Below are positions 52,709-62,434 of a DNA stretch of 64,000 nt, piece by piece. The notes beneath the pieces were generated by a model. The model saw only the letters and a program-made list of their open reading frames with translations, made no database searches and was not told the DNA's origin. Source of the DNA: an uncultured Chloroflexales bacterium. Its GTDB lineage: Bacteria; Chloroflexota; Chloroflexia; Chloroflexales; Chloroflexaceae. The translations under genes and the position numbers were made by a program. Position 1 is the stretch's first letter. Every line of letters begins with the position of its first letter. The stretch covers positions 1 to 64,000 of the forward strand of contig CALGUG010000029.1 in assembly GCA_937902315.1 (NCBI GenBank), written 5' to 3'.

Positions 52709-55303
52709 TTAGTCTGGCTGTGTGCCCATTTGCAGCGGGCCGATCAGAATCGATTGCTCGGGCGTTTGGCTGGCGTCGGGAGAGTTGCCAAGCATCTGAA
52801 TGCTAAGGCGGCTAAAATCGGACTGACGATAAAGGCCGATCGCTAGTGTGTATTCGCCAGCAGGCAGGTCGAGCGGCAATGGAATGCGTTGGATCAGAGT
52901 CTTGTACTCTTCAGCCAGCCAGCTACTGGTCGGCTTGTTGGGATCGGCGGGCGGCACGTCGACTTGCGCGACCGTTTGGCCTTGCTGGTTGAGCACATGG
53001 ATAAAGAGCGTGAAGTCCTCTTCTACGGGATTGAGAGTCTGCCACTGCAAGGTCATGGTGATCGCGCCGCTGGCTGCGATATTGCTATCGTCGATATCGT
53101 AGCCGCGCAGCCTAATCAGCGAGTCGAAGTCGGCGCGCAGCGGTTTGGCGACGCGCGGGGCGAGGCCGGGCCAACCGTCAGCCAGCGACCATGAGTCGTG
53201 TTGGGCTTCGTACTCTTCGCTCTTGATCACAAACGTGCCATCGGGCGGCGGCTCTTTGCCATAGATCTCGAGCGTGCGGCGACCGCCGCTTTCGACCGCT
53301 CCCCAGTAGTGGAAGTCTTTGGGTACCGCGATGTTTGGCTCGTAGAGCGCAGCGAAATAGAAATCTGGGCGGCTATTTGGCTCGTCGTTGCGAATGTACC
53401 AGCGCGTGATACGAGTCTTTTGGTTGGTTTGGTAGCGCCCGTCGAGCAGGCCGCTGCGATAGAGGCTGCCGATCGCTTTCCAGCCGTCGTAGTGCGGGAA
53501 GCCCAAGAAGCTACCGCTCGGCAAGCGATCGCCGTAGCTAGCGCGATAGAGATCGGGGCGGGCGGCGGGAAAACTGCGATGGTATTCGGCCGCTTGGTTG
53601 TGGAAGACCAGCCAGAGATAGGGCAGCGTGAGCAAAAGCAGCGCTCCAGCAGCGGCGCCTAAGCCATATTGCAGAGCTTTGGCCCAGAGTGCGGGGCGGT
53701 AGTGGCTGAGCAGCTGCCAGAGCTGAACGCTCAGCCAAGCCACCAACAGAGCGGTCGGCACATGCAGGGTGTAGTAGTGGCCGTTGGGAATGCCCATCAG
53801 AAAGCTCATCAGCACGAACGAGGCGCTGAACCAGAGCAAGAGCGCGCGCAGAGCTTGAGGAAGCTGAGGCGCTAACAGCAAGGCGGCCAGCGGCAGACAG
53901 AAGGCTGCGATCGCTAGATTAACTTTGCCGACGATAAAGAGCTGCGGATTGATGAGCTGAATCACACACGCAAGCAGCCAGATGCCAAGCGCAGTGTAGG
54001 CGATCGGTCGTGGGCGAAGGTAGCTTACAAGCCATGCAGCGATAGCGATAACCAGCAAGATCACAATTGTGTTGATTTGGAAGGTTGTGTTGTAAAATGT
54101 GATCATGCCGTAGTAATTGGCTAAGTTATTGGCAAACAGGCTTGAATCGCTCGAACCGCCGGTGATGCGCCAAAGCAGGTAGTTATTGGTTCGGGCTGCG
54201 CTTTCGCCCGTAAAAAATGGCAGGTAGAAGCTCAAGATAATTGCGCTTCCTAGTAGTGCAGCCAGACCAAGTTCTGATATCCAGCGTCGTAGCGGCCAAG
54301 CACGTTTCCAAGCGCCATAAAGCACGAGCCAAGCGACGGCGGGCAGCACCAGTGCTCCGTCGTAGTGGCAGAGCAGCGCTAAGCCAGAGCTGATCGCGCT
54401 CGCTAGCAGCCAGCGTCGCTCGTGCGTGGCCCCATGAGCGAAGCGCCAAGCCGTATAAAAGGCGGCGCTCATCATCAAAACAACGAGGTTTTGATACTGC
54501 AAAATGCGGCTATAGCCCAAGAGCAGGCCGTCGAGCGCAACGATAGCGCCGGCGATCAGCCCGACCGCCTCGGCCGCGCCCTGTTTGAAGCCAGCATGCC
54601 ATGCTAAACGGCGCCCCAATACAACGCAGCCCAAGATCGTGACGATACTTGCGACCGCGAAGGGTAAACGCGCGCTCCACTCGTTGAGCTGTCCTGTGAG
54701 CGCGAGGATTGCCAGCGCAGGCAAGACTTCGCCCGGGCCTTTGCGTCGTTCAAAGAGCGCTTGCGGGTCGTGATGCAGCGTATCGACAGCGCTGCGGGCG
54801 ACAAGTGCTTCATCACCTCCAAACTCAGCACTTCCTAAGCTTGGAAAGCGTAGCAACGAAGCTCCACACACAAGCAGCAATAACATAATCAGCGCTGTTG
54901 AACGCGGCCATGTAACAGCTTGGCTCTGTTCGTTCGTCTTACTACGCAGGATCCATACACTTGCGAGCAGACTTAACAGATTGCTGAACCAGAGCAAGCT
55001 GATGCTTGGAAGCTCGATCGGAAGGAATACAAAGCCAAACGCTACTAAGAGCAATACGGCGATGCCGCCGCTTAAGGCAAGGAATATCCGAGCCACAAGA
55101 TCCTCTTCAGAGCGAAGCCATTCCCATGCGAGCAGCGTTCCTGGAACGAGGAGTGCAAGATATGCAAAACCGCTACGGAGATCGATTGCGAGAGGAAAGA
55201 GGAGTGCGCTTTGGCTGAGAAGCAATATGAACCAAGTGAGGATCAAAGGAACCTGTAAACGTTGTGGCCTCATCGCTTGCCAATACCTAGGCAATACCGA
55301 CAA
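52709..55303 (-). CDS. GT39-like membrane glycosyltransferase with C-terminal beta domain
   Basis: An 864-residue GT-C enzyme of the PMT/ArnT type. About 13 hydrophobic helices fill residues 15-610. The first outer loop has GGDEALVARSAVDTL, whose Asp-Glu pair is the GT-C catalytic/metal site. Residues about 740-850 form a soluble beta domain (MTLQWQTLNPVEEDFTLFIHV; LPAGEYTLAIGLY) also found in the two other GT39 proteins of this cluster. It probably moves a sugar from a lipid-phosphate donor to a surface protein or glycolipid. The TTG start is supported by a perfect AAGGAGG 7 bases upstream. Confidence 0.83.
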   Translation of the reverse strand: MSVLPRYWQAMRPQRLQVPLILTWFILLLSQSALLFPLAIDLRSGFAYLALLVPGTLLAWEWLRSEEDLVARIFLALSGGIAVLLLVAFGFVFLPIELPSISLLWFSNLLSLLASVWILRSKTNEQSQAVTWPRSTALIMLLLLVCGASLLRFPSLGSAEFGGDEALVARSAVDTLHHDPQALFERRKGPGEVLPALAILALTGQLNEWSARLPFAVASIVTILGCVVLGRRLAWHAGFKQGAAEAVGLIAGAIVALDGLLLGYSRILQYQNLVVLMMSAAFYTAWRFAHGATHERRWLLASAISSGLALLCHYDGALVLPAVAWLVLYGAWKRAWPLRRWISELGLAALLGSAIILSFYLPFFTGESAARTNNYLLWRITGGSSDSSLFANNLANYYGMITFYNTTFQINTIVILLVIAIAAWLVSYLRPRPIAYTALGIWLLACVIQLINPQLFIVGKVNLAIAAFCLPLAALLLAPQLPQALRALLLWFSASFVLMSFLMGIPNGHYYTLHVPTALLVAWLSVQLWQLLSHYRPALWAKALQYGLGAAAGALLLLTLPYLWLVFHNQAAEYHRSFPAARPDLYRASYGDRLPSGSFLGFPHYDGWKAIGSLYRSGLLDGRYQTNQKTRITRWYIRNDEPNSRPDFYFAALYEPNIAVPKDFHYWGAVESGGRRTLEIYGKEPPPDGTFVIKSEEYEAQHDSWSLADGWPGLAPRVAKPLRADFDSLIRLRGYDIDDSNIAASGAITMTLQWQTLNPVEEDFTLFIHVLNQQGQTVAQVDVPPADPNKPTSSWLAEEYKTLIQRIPLPLDLPAGEYTLAIGLYRQSDFSRLSIQMLGNSPDASQTPEQSILIGPLQMGTQPD

Positions 55304-55317
55304 TGATAAACCTCCTT
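55301..55317 (-). promoter_or_regulatory. Strong ribosome-binding site before a TTG start
   Basis: On the minus strand AAGGAGG (complement 55311-55317) precedes a TTG (55303-55301) by 7 bases. It fixes the start of the GT39 gene at a rare codon. Confidence 0.75.
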
Positions 55318-55420
55318 AATTATGTCTGAGTAGTGTTTATAACTGGTGATTATACTTGAATAGTTGTTTTGGGCTGAACGCCTGAAGAGCTATAACTTGG
55401 AAAGGTCTTGACACTGACAT

Positions 55421-57469
55421 ATGCTTGCTGACAAACACATTTCGCTTCATAAGGAGCAGGGTGTAGCTCAGACAGGCGGCTTTTCGTTCACCTTTTGGCT
55501 GACACTCATATTGATCGGAATCGTCGCTTGTATCCCTCGGCTCGTCATACTGAACGACTTTATGACGATCGATGAACCATACCATTGGATCGGGCGCGTT
55601 CGTCGTTTTACAGAAGCTTTGCAAAATGGCGACTGGGCCGAAACCAATCAAACCGGGCATCCGGGTGTAACGATTATGTGGCTCGGTTCGCTGGGTCGAG
55701 CGCTGGCCGAGAGCCGCGGCCTCTACGATGGTGGACGGGCGGGCAATAGCGTCGACTTTTTAGCCATGTTGCGATTGCCTTTAGCGATCTTCAATAGTCT
55801 CGCGGTTGTGATCGGCTATGTAGCCTTGCGCCGCCTGCTCAATCCGAGTGCCGCCCTTGTAGCTAGCCTCTTCTGGGCCTTCTCACCCTTTATGATCGCC
55901 CACAGCGCTCTGCTTCATTTGGATGCAACTCTTACATCATGTATGACGCTGAGCGCGCTCTTTGCGCTACAAACTCCTTCACCCCTCCTTTCAACAGATT
56001 CTCCAAAGCGCGACCCGATCTTTAGCTGGAGCTTGCTCCTGAGCGCGCTTTTTGGTGGTCTCGCCTTTCTGACCAAAGCGCCATCACTGCTGCTCTTGCC
56101 CTTGATCGGTCTGATTTTTGTGCTTGTTGCTCCGGCGCCGCGCCTGCTCGAACGAATTTGGTGGGCCATCAAGCGCTATCTGCTCTGGCTGGCGATCGCG
56201 CTGTGCGTCTTCGCCCTCGCATGGCCTGCGCTTTGGGTCGCGCCCGTCGAAGCGGTGATGGCGATCGTGAACGAGATCATCAATAACGGCGGCCAGATCC
56301 ACCACTCGGGTAACTACTTCTGGGGCCGCGATGTGGGCGATCCAGGACTGCTCTTTTATCTCGCCGTGATCGCTTGGCGCAGCTCGCCCATCACTCTGAT
56401 CGGTCTGCTGCTGCTGCCTTGGGTGCTGTGGCGCTATCGAACTGCTTTGGCGCTGCCGGTACGTCAACTGATCTGGGCTTTGCTGCTGTTTGTCGTGCTG
56501 TTTAGCTTGGCCCTAACGCTCGAACCCAAGAAGTTCGACCGCTACTTGCTGCCGATCTGGCCCTCGCTCGAGATCTTGGCGGCCATCGCTTGGGTCACGT
56601 TGCTGCAACAGCTCGCCTGGCCTGTGCTCTGGCGACGGCTAGCTTTTGCAGGCGCTCTGTTTTGGATGCTGGGCCAGCTCTGCTGGTACCAGCCCTACTA
56701 TCTGGCCTACTTTAACCCCTTGCTGGGAGGCGGTCGAGTCGCTCAGACGGTGATGTTGGTAGGTTGGGGTGAAGGAATGGAACAGGTTGGCGCTTGGCTC
56801 AATGCACGCCCCGATCTCAACAGCGGCCCAGTGCTCTCGGTGATCGGCCCAACGCTGTCACCCTTTGTCAATGCGCAAGTGCTCGATATGAAAGAGCTGT
56901 TTCTTGAGCGTAATCCGAACTATGCTGTGATGTATGCACGCAGCAATCAGCGCCACGAAGCTCCCTATTTTGAAGAACTCTTCCGCGATCAAACCCCAAT
57001 TTGGACGCTGCAAGCCTATGGAATCGACTACGCTCAGGTTTACCAACTGCCGCGCCCTTACGCCATTTCGAGCGGTGCGGTCTTTGGCGAACGCTTGCAA
57101 CTGCGTGGGTTTTCGATCGAACAACAGCCCCACAGCTTGGTTGTGACGCCTTCGTGGAATGTGCTACAAGATCAGGAAGGGGGACGGTTTGCCTTTGTGC
57201 ATCTGATAGATGCTGATGGTCAACGGGTAGCCCAGATCGATATGCCGATCGAGCCGGGCTTGTTCCCACAGTGGCAAGCGGGCCAGCAATTTGGCTTGGC
57301 TATGCCGCTCGTCCTGCCCGAAGACCTGCCTGCGGGCGAGTATCGGCTCGCCTTGGGTGTCTACGATCCCAACGATTGGAGCCGTTTGGACTTGACCCAA
57401 GGCGAAGCGCTGCCTGAAGAGATCGCTGGGCCCGACGCGCTATTTCTGGATCGCGTGACTATACCCTAA
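55421..57469 (+). CDS. GT39-like membrane glycosyltransferase
   Basis: A 682-residue GT-C enzyme, divergent from the preceding GT39 gene. After a cytoplasmic start, the first helix (about 22-42) leads to the loop MTIDEPYHWIGRVRRF with the Asp-Glu pair. About ten further helices extend to residue 440. The C-terminal soluble part ends in the cluster's shared beta domain (FAFVHLIDADGQRVAQIDMP; DLPAGEYRLALGVYDP). Its helical part is clearly paralogous to the protein at 59708-61798 (HPGVTIMWLGS, MIAHSALLHLDATLT). Donor and acceptor are unknown. Its 3' end overlaps the convergent GT87-like gene by 30 bases. Confidence 0.83.
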   Translation: MLADKHISLHKEQGVAQTGGFSFTFWLTLILIGIVACIPRLVILNDFMTIDEPYHWIGRVRRFTEALQNGDWAETNQTGHPGVTIMWLGSLGRALAESRGLYDGGRAGNSVDFLAMLRLPLAIFNSLAVVIGYVALRRLLNPSAALVASLFWAFSPFMIAHSALLHLDATLTSCMTLSALFALQTPSPLLSTDSPKRDPIFSWSLLLSALFGGLAFLTKAPSLLLLPLIGLIFVLVAPAPRLLERIWWAIKRYLLWLAIALCVFALAWPALWVAPVEAVMAIVNEIINNGGQIHHSGNYFWGRDVGDPGLLFYLAVIAWRSSPITLIGLLLLPWVLWRYRTALALPVRQLIWALLLFVVLFSLALTLEPKKFDRYLLPIWPSLEILAAIAWVTLLQQLAWPVLWRRLAFAGALFWMLGQLCWYQPYYLAYFNPLLGGGRVAQTVMLVGWGEGMEQVGAWLNARPDLNSGPVLSVIGPTLSPFVNAQVLDMKELFLERNPNYAVMYARSNQRHEAPYFEELFRDQTPIWTLQAYGIDYAQVYQLPRPYAISSGAVFGERLQLRGFSIEQQPHSLVVTPSWNVLQDQEGGRFAFVHLIDADGQRVAQIDMPIEPGLFPQWQAGQQFGLAMPLVLPEDLPAGEYRLALGVYDPNDWSRLDLTQGEALPEEIAGPDALFLDRVTIP

Positions 57470-59704
57470 GAGCTTGAGACGCTCGCCGAACAGACGGTGC
57501 AGCCAGTGCTCCTCTGAAACAAGTGCGGGCGTCTCAAGAATGCTGAGCGTCATCAAACCGCCCAAAGCGAGCATGGCATAGAACTTGTACGAGACGCCGA
57601 TCACGGTCAAGAGGCCCATCACGGTGCCATCATAGAAGCTCCACTGGTTGCCATAGACGATCGCTCCGAACGCGAGTGCCAGCAGTGCTACCCGCCTCAA
57701 ACTGACGTTGCGATTGCGCCAATGCTGTACAAAGCTGGCGAACACGATCAGAAGCAGGGTCTGGTAGTGCATCCACGCTGCTGGCACCACCAACACCATC
57801 ATCAGCAAAAAGAGCCCGAACTGAAGCGTATAGATTGTGCTAGTAGGCTTGGCATCGCGCAACGAAAGGTAGCAAGCGAAGGCCATGCTAATGCCCGCTA
57901 CCGCCGTGTAAAGCAGCGAGATCAGCCGATTGTGTACGATCTCGGCGGCTTTGGGCGAGTCGACGAAGCGGGCGATAAAGCCTGCGAAGGTTTGATTGTC
58001 GGCGTAGGCGGTTGTGCCGTTGATGCCCGGAATAACCTCGAACAGATAGATGCGATGCATCTCCCAGCCCATCACGCCGATGGCGATGCCGTTGAAGACC
58101 AACATACCGAGTACAAAGCCGATCAAGGCACGCCATTGGCCTTTAACGAAGAAGAAGCCGAGCAGAATGATCGGGTAGAGCTTGAAGAGCGTCGCTAGAG
58201 CCACCAGCACGCCAGCTAGAAGATCCCATTCGCGTCGCACACACCAGAGCGTCAGCATCATCAGGGTGAGCAGCACCAAATCGATCTGGCCGAAAGCGAG
58301 CACATCGGCGATGGCGCGGAAGTTGAGCAGGATGAGCAAGCCTGCTGCGCTTAGCGAAAGCAGGCGAATTCCCCACATGCGACACCAGATCAAGCAGGAG
58401 AGCACAATCAGCACTGTGTTGAGAATGCGATGGTATTGCAGAATGACTTCGCCGCTTTGGAAGACGAAGGGCAGAAAGAGCATGCCGTAGAAGGGCGGAA
58501 CCTTAAAGACATGTCCGAAGTGGTTGGTCTGAACCGCCACTAAGTCGTAGAGCGAGCCGCCGCGCGCCCAGTCGCGCGTGCCTTTGAACAGAATCCAAAA
58601 GTCAGGGCCGCTGCGGGTATAGGCGAAGCTCAGCATCCAGATCAGGTGGGCTAGCGATGCGCTTGCGAAAATCAGGATGGCTGCGTTGCTGATGTTGGTG
58701 CGGGCTTGGCTGCTGGGCTGTTTGCGCGTCACGAAGAGGTAGTACAACCCTAATCCAAGCGTGAGCGCAGCGATCAAAACCAAGCCGATGCGGGTGGTGA
58801 CCGGGTTGGGTGTCACGTTGAAAGCGCCGTCGGCGGTCATCAGCCATTGGTAGAGCGGCCCAAGCCACGATGCCACGCCCAAATAGATCACCAGATCACG
58901 TCCGCGCACGGCCTGCTGACCATCGAGTGCGAGCGGCGGTGCAAGCAGGCGCGCCACCCAGATGCCGATCAATCCGGCGCTGAAGAGTAACGCGACGCGG
59001 CCGATAAAGGGCAGAAATTCGAGGGGGCGTAGGGCCACACCGAGCGCCATCAGGGCCACAACCAGAAGCGTCCAACTCAGCGCGCTGCCGCGTTTCAGAT
59101 CGATGCTGCGCAAAGTTACGTAGCCCACAAGCCCTAAAAAAGCGCTCCAGAACAGCAGCCAGAGCGGAGGTAGATACCAGCCACCTGCTAGGGGCATGAT
59201 CTTGGCGCGATCGAGCACCACACCGAGCTGGCGGGCATCGTCGGCGGGAGTGAAGGTCGCGCTGCGCAGCCTGATGCGAGTCGCCCAATCGAGGCTGGCG
59301 CTTTGGGGAGCCAGAACGCGATAGACTCGCGCTCCACTCAGCTCGTATTGCACCGGAAAGCTGCCCAGCGAATGCCCATCGGCGACTAGTTCGAGCGTGG
59401 GGTCTGGCTGGCCTTCGGGGCGGCTGTTGAGCAGGCGCAGAACCACAATGCCATCGCTGGGCGGGCGCGGCAGGCTCAACAGCGAATCGCCGTTGCTCCA
59501 ACGCACAGTGGTGCCAGCGAAGTCTTCGATGGCGTTGAAATCGGCGCTGAAACGTCGATCTGCACTGCCGATATCGATTTCGAGCGGCCAAATCGACTGA
59601 ATGCTGAGGCTTAGAAGCACGATGCCAGCCAGCATGGCTGCCAAGAGCGAAGCGAGATCGCTGCGAAACAGCTGCTTAAGAGAGCTGTGGGCTTGGTGTT
59701 GCAT
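57440..59704 (-). CDS. GT87-like membrane glycosyltransferase
   Basis: A 754-residue membrane protein. After a first helix (about 22-40), residues 45-175 form an extracytoplasmic beta-rich domain; about 14 helices follow. The core DUF2029/GT87 segments are visible: SGPDFWILFKGTRDWARGG (outer loop with Asp), LNFRAIADVLAFGQIDLVLL and LFKLYPIILLGFF (the Lys-x-x-Pro helix). GT87 enzymes use polyprenol-phosphate mannose or similar donors. The start is 3 bases from the stop of the GT39 gene upstream (59708), so the two form one operon. Confidence 0.8.
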   Translation of the reverse strand: MQHQAHSSLKQLFRSDLASLLAAMLAGIVLLSLSIQSIWPLEIDIGSADRRFSADFNAIEDFAGTTVRWSNGDSLLSLPRPPSDGIVVLRLLNSRPEGQPDPTLELVADGHSLGSFPVQYELSGARVYRVLAPQSASLDWATRIRLRSATFTPADDARQLGVVLDRAKIMPLAGGWYLPPLWLLFWSAFLGLVGYVTLRSIDLKRGSALSWTLLVVALMALGVALRPLEFLPFIGRVALLFSAGLIGIWVARLLAPPLALDGQQAVRGRDLVIYLGVASWLGPLYQWLMTADGAFNVTPNPVTTRIGLVLIAALTLGLGLYYLFVTRKQPSSQARTNISNAAILIFASASLAHLIWMLSFAYTRSGPDFWILFKGTRDWARGGSLYDLVAVQTNHFGHVFKVPPFYGMLFLPFVFQSGEVILQYHRILNTVLIVLSCLIWCRMWGIRLLSLSAAGLLILLNFRAIADVLAFGQIDLVLLTLMMLTLWCVRREWDLLAGVLVALATLFKLYPIILLGFFFVKGQWRALIGFVLGMLVFNGIAIGVMGWEMHRIYLFEVIPGINGTTAYADNQTFAGFIARFVDSPKAAEIVHNRLISLLYTAVAGISMAFACYLSLRDAKPTSTIYTLQFGLFLLMMVLVVPAAWMHYQTLLLIVFASFVQHWRNRNVSLRRVALLALAFGAIVYGNQWSFYDGTVMGLLTVIGVSYKFYAMLALGGLMTLSILETPALVSEEHWLHRLFGERLKLLGYSHAIQK

Positions 59705-59707
59705 ACC

Positions 59708-61798
59708 TTATCGAATCTCTATCGGCCCGACCATCAAAGCATCGGGGCCGTCATCTGGGGCGCCTGGTGGTGGAGCTTGGCCACGGAATGGCAGACGCGC
59801 GAAACTTTCTAAATCGTAGAGGCCGAGGGCGAGCCAGTAGCGGCCAGCGGGCAGATCGCTCTGGCTGGGAAGCGGCTGAATCAGTGCGAGATAGCGCCCC
59901 GCTTGCCACGTGCTGCTTGGGATATTTCCTCCCGGCGGAACATCGACTCGCCCGACGATTTCGCCCTGATCGTTGAGCAGATGCACAAACAGCATATAGT
60001 CTTGACTTTGTGTGCTGTTTGCGTGCCACTGGAGCGTCAAGGTGAAGGCGCCAGTCGAACGCAGCAGCTCATCGTCGAGCGTATAGCCACGCAACATGAT
60101 TCCGTCGCCGAATTGAGCTTGCACCTCGTTGCCAGCGGGTGGCGGAATGCGATAGATCTGGGCGTAGTCGATGCCTTGAATACGTACAGTATGCACCGGT
60201 TCGAGCGTATTTTGCAAGAAGGCGGTCGCCTCAGGAGCGTCGTTGCGCTGCACTTGGTCGATGTACAACACGGCATAGTCGACTTTGCCCGGCAGGGTGG
60301 CCCAGTCGAGCGGACCGATCTCGCTCGGCATAAAGCGGCTCAAGACAGGCGGGAACCAGGTTGCGATCGGTCGATCCATGCCGTCGGGCTGGGCCATCAG
60401 ATACTCGGCTACTTGTTCGAAGCCTTCGCCCCAGCCGACCGGAATCAGACGGACCGCCATCGGACCGCCGCCCAAGAGCGGATTGTAGTAGGCCATGTAG
60501 TAAGGGTGCAGCCAGAAGAGTGGCAGGCAGGTGCAGGCCGCCGCCGCCATCGGCAGGCGTTTGAACAGATCCGGCCAGCTCCGACTGGTCACTAGTTTCG
60601 CCCAAGCCTGAGCTGCCCAGACCCAGCCCGCCGCTGCGATCAGATCGAGGCTGGGGAAGATCGGTAGCAGATAGCGGTCGAACTTTTTGGGCGGGATGCT
60701 CATGGCGATCATAAAGCAGCAGGCGAAAAAGGCTAGAATCGCTAAGGGAGCGATCTGAAGCTGGCCCCAAGCGCGGCGCAGCGTGGCGATCAGGGCCAGA
60801 ATCAGGCCGATCAGACCCCACGGAGTGATGCGCATTACCAGCACAAGCGGGTAGAAGAGTGGCCCGGGATCGGCCACGGCGCGACCTAAAATAAAGTTGC
60901 CCCAAGCGTGTGGAGCGCCGCCATCGTCGCGCGCTTGGCTGATCACACGATTAAAAGCGCCCTCTAGATCGACCCAAGCGGCGGGCCAGAGCGCGTACCA
61001 GACCAGCACCACCACGCCCAACCAGATCAAAAAGGGCAGAACAACCTCTTTGCTAAGCGAGCCGAAGTTTAGCAGGCTGCGCAGTCGCTGTGAGAGCGTG
61101 GCGGCGGGCTGGCGCAGCAGATAGCCTACTAAGGCGATCAGCCCGAGCATGGGGGCTAGAAGAACCGAGGGAGATTTGGTTAAAAGCGCCAGCCCGCCCA
61201 GCAACCCCGAGAGCAGCAGCAGTTGCCACGAGAGCCGTTCGCCCCACAAGCCGGCCAGCGCGCTGAGCATACTGAGCGTCATAAAGGTAGTGAGCAGCGC
61301 GTCGAGGTGCAGAATCTGACCGTGGGCGATCAAAAACGGCTCCCAAGCCCAAAAGAGCGCTCCTAACAGGGCGATACGGGCATCGATGAGGCGGCGTAGC
61401 AGCGGCAGCGCGAGCGCTGGCCCCAGCGAGCAGACTACGGCGACTGGCAGGCGCACCAAGCCACGATAGAGCTCTAGGTCGCTGTAGCTCGCCCATTCGT
61501 TGTTGACAAGCACACGCTGAATCAACAGGCCGATCGAGCCGAGCCACATTGTGGTCACACCCGGGTGCCCAATCAGATTGGTGTCGCCATACGCGCCGTT
61601 TTGGACCGCTCGTAAAAAGACCGAGCTGCGATAAAACCAGTGGTAGGCTTCATCGACCGTGACGATATGGCCCCACATCGCGACTCGGGGAATGAGTGCC
61701 AGCAGGAAGATAATCAGCACCCACAGCGGACTATTGAGATCGAAGCTCAAGCGTGCTCTTTCAACACGATCTTGTTCTTTTTCGACAGGACTCGTCAC
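59708..61798 (-). CDS. GT39-like membrane glycosyltransferase
   Basis: A 696-residue GT-C enzyme paralogous to the one at 55421-57469. Loop 1 reads VTVDEAYHWFYRSSVF with the Asp-Glu pair, followed by HPGVTTMWLGS. About eleven helices end near 450. The C-terminal beta domain is present (FTLTLQWHANS; YMLFVHLLNDQGEIVGRVDVPP; LPAGRYWLALGLYD). First gene of a two-gene minus-strand operon with the GT87-like gene. Confidence 0.83.
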   Translation of the reverse strand: MTSPVEKEQDRVERARLSFDLNSPLWVLIIFLLALIPRVAMWGHIVTVDEAYHWFYRSSVFLRAVQNGAYGDTNLIGHPGVTTMWLGSIGLLIQRVLVNNEWASYSDLELYRGLVRLPVAVVCSLGPALALPLLRRLIDARIALLGALFWAWEPFLIAHGQILHLDALLTTFMTLSMLSALAGLWGERLSWQLLLLSGLLGGLALLTKSPSVLLAPMLGLIALVGYLLRQPAATLSQRLRSLLNFGSLSKEVVLPFLIWLGVVVLVWYALWPAAWVDLEGAFNRVISQARDDGGAPHAWGNFILGRAVADPGPLFYPLVLVMRITPWGLIGLILALIATLRRAWGQLQIAPLAILAFFACCFMIAMSIPPKKFDRYLLPIFPSLDLIAAAGWVWAAQAWAKLVTSRSWPDLFKRLPMAAAACTCLPLFWLHPYYMAYYNPLLGGGPMAVRLIPVGWGEGFEQVAEYLMAQPDGMDRPIATWFPPVLSRFMPSEIGPLDWATLPGKVDYAVLYIDQVQRNDAPEATAFLQNTLEPVHTVRIQGIDYAQIYRIPPPAGNEVQAQFGDGIMLRGYTLDDELLRSTGAFTLTLQWHANSTQSQDYMLFVHLLNDQGEIVGRVDVPPGGNIPSSTWQAGRYLALIQPLPSQSDLPAGRYWLALGLYDLESFARLPFRGQAPPPGAPDDGPDALMVGPIEIR

Positions 61799-61982
61799 AA
61801 CCCAACGCCTCTATACGCCTGTTGCTGCAGGCGCATCTGAATACGAATCTACGCTTGAGATCGCTCGTGCTACTCGGCGCGGAGTATAGCACCGTCCGAT
61901 ACGGGATGCAACTTGTTTGATACGCTCTTCGGTTCGAGTACCCTTTTTTGGCTGTTCTTTCGCAGCAGGCTGAGACGCAGTG

Positions 61983-62317
61983 ATAGCAATTCGTTTGATC
62001 ACTTCAGTACTCTGGCGGCTTGGTCTCTTCCCCAAAGAGGTTTACTTGGCGCGTCCGCCTACGGCTACCAACAGCCTGCCCGTAAGCAGGGTGTTGTAGT
62101 TGTGTGCCGAGAGACCGCCCTAAAATACACTGTTTCAAGCGGATTTCGTATAACACCAAATCCGCTTAGAGACTTGTTCCTTTTGCTGAAGGCCAAAAAC
62201 ACAACCTGGCCAGCCGAATGTGGTATGACATAGTGGGTGATAGTAGCTCCAGTTTGCCGCAGGCAAAGATATTTGCTGAATGGAAGGAAGGCATGTTTGT
62301 AGCCGTAGGCGGACGCG
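61983..62317. repeat. Mosaic intergenic repeat locus, full-length unit plus second unit
   Basis: A full-length minus-oriented unit spans about 61983-62151, ending in ATAGCAATTCG at one side and CGGATTTCGTAT at the other, with its core at 62050-62067. Two bases later a second unit begins with ACCAAATCCGCTT and carries a plus core at 62300-62317. The junction at 62137-62168 forms an inverted repeat (AAGCGGATTT/AAATCCGCTT). The 696-base gap contains no gene I can support. Confidence 0.82.
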
Positions 62318-62434
62318 CCAAGCAACGAATGGAAGGTTGAGACGTCGACGCCTTAGACAAAAGAAGTATCGCTTGTCGAGAGGCAAAGGGAGGTGAGGCG
62401 ATCAATTGAAGTTGACATAAGAATTAGGTCTGAG

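Noticed and set aside
2692..62317. CRISPR array reading of the repeated 18-base core
   Set aside because: Copies are thousands of bases apart, in both orientations and without regular spacers; no cas genes are present.
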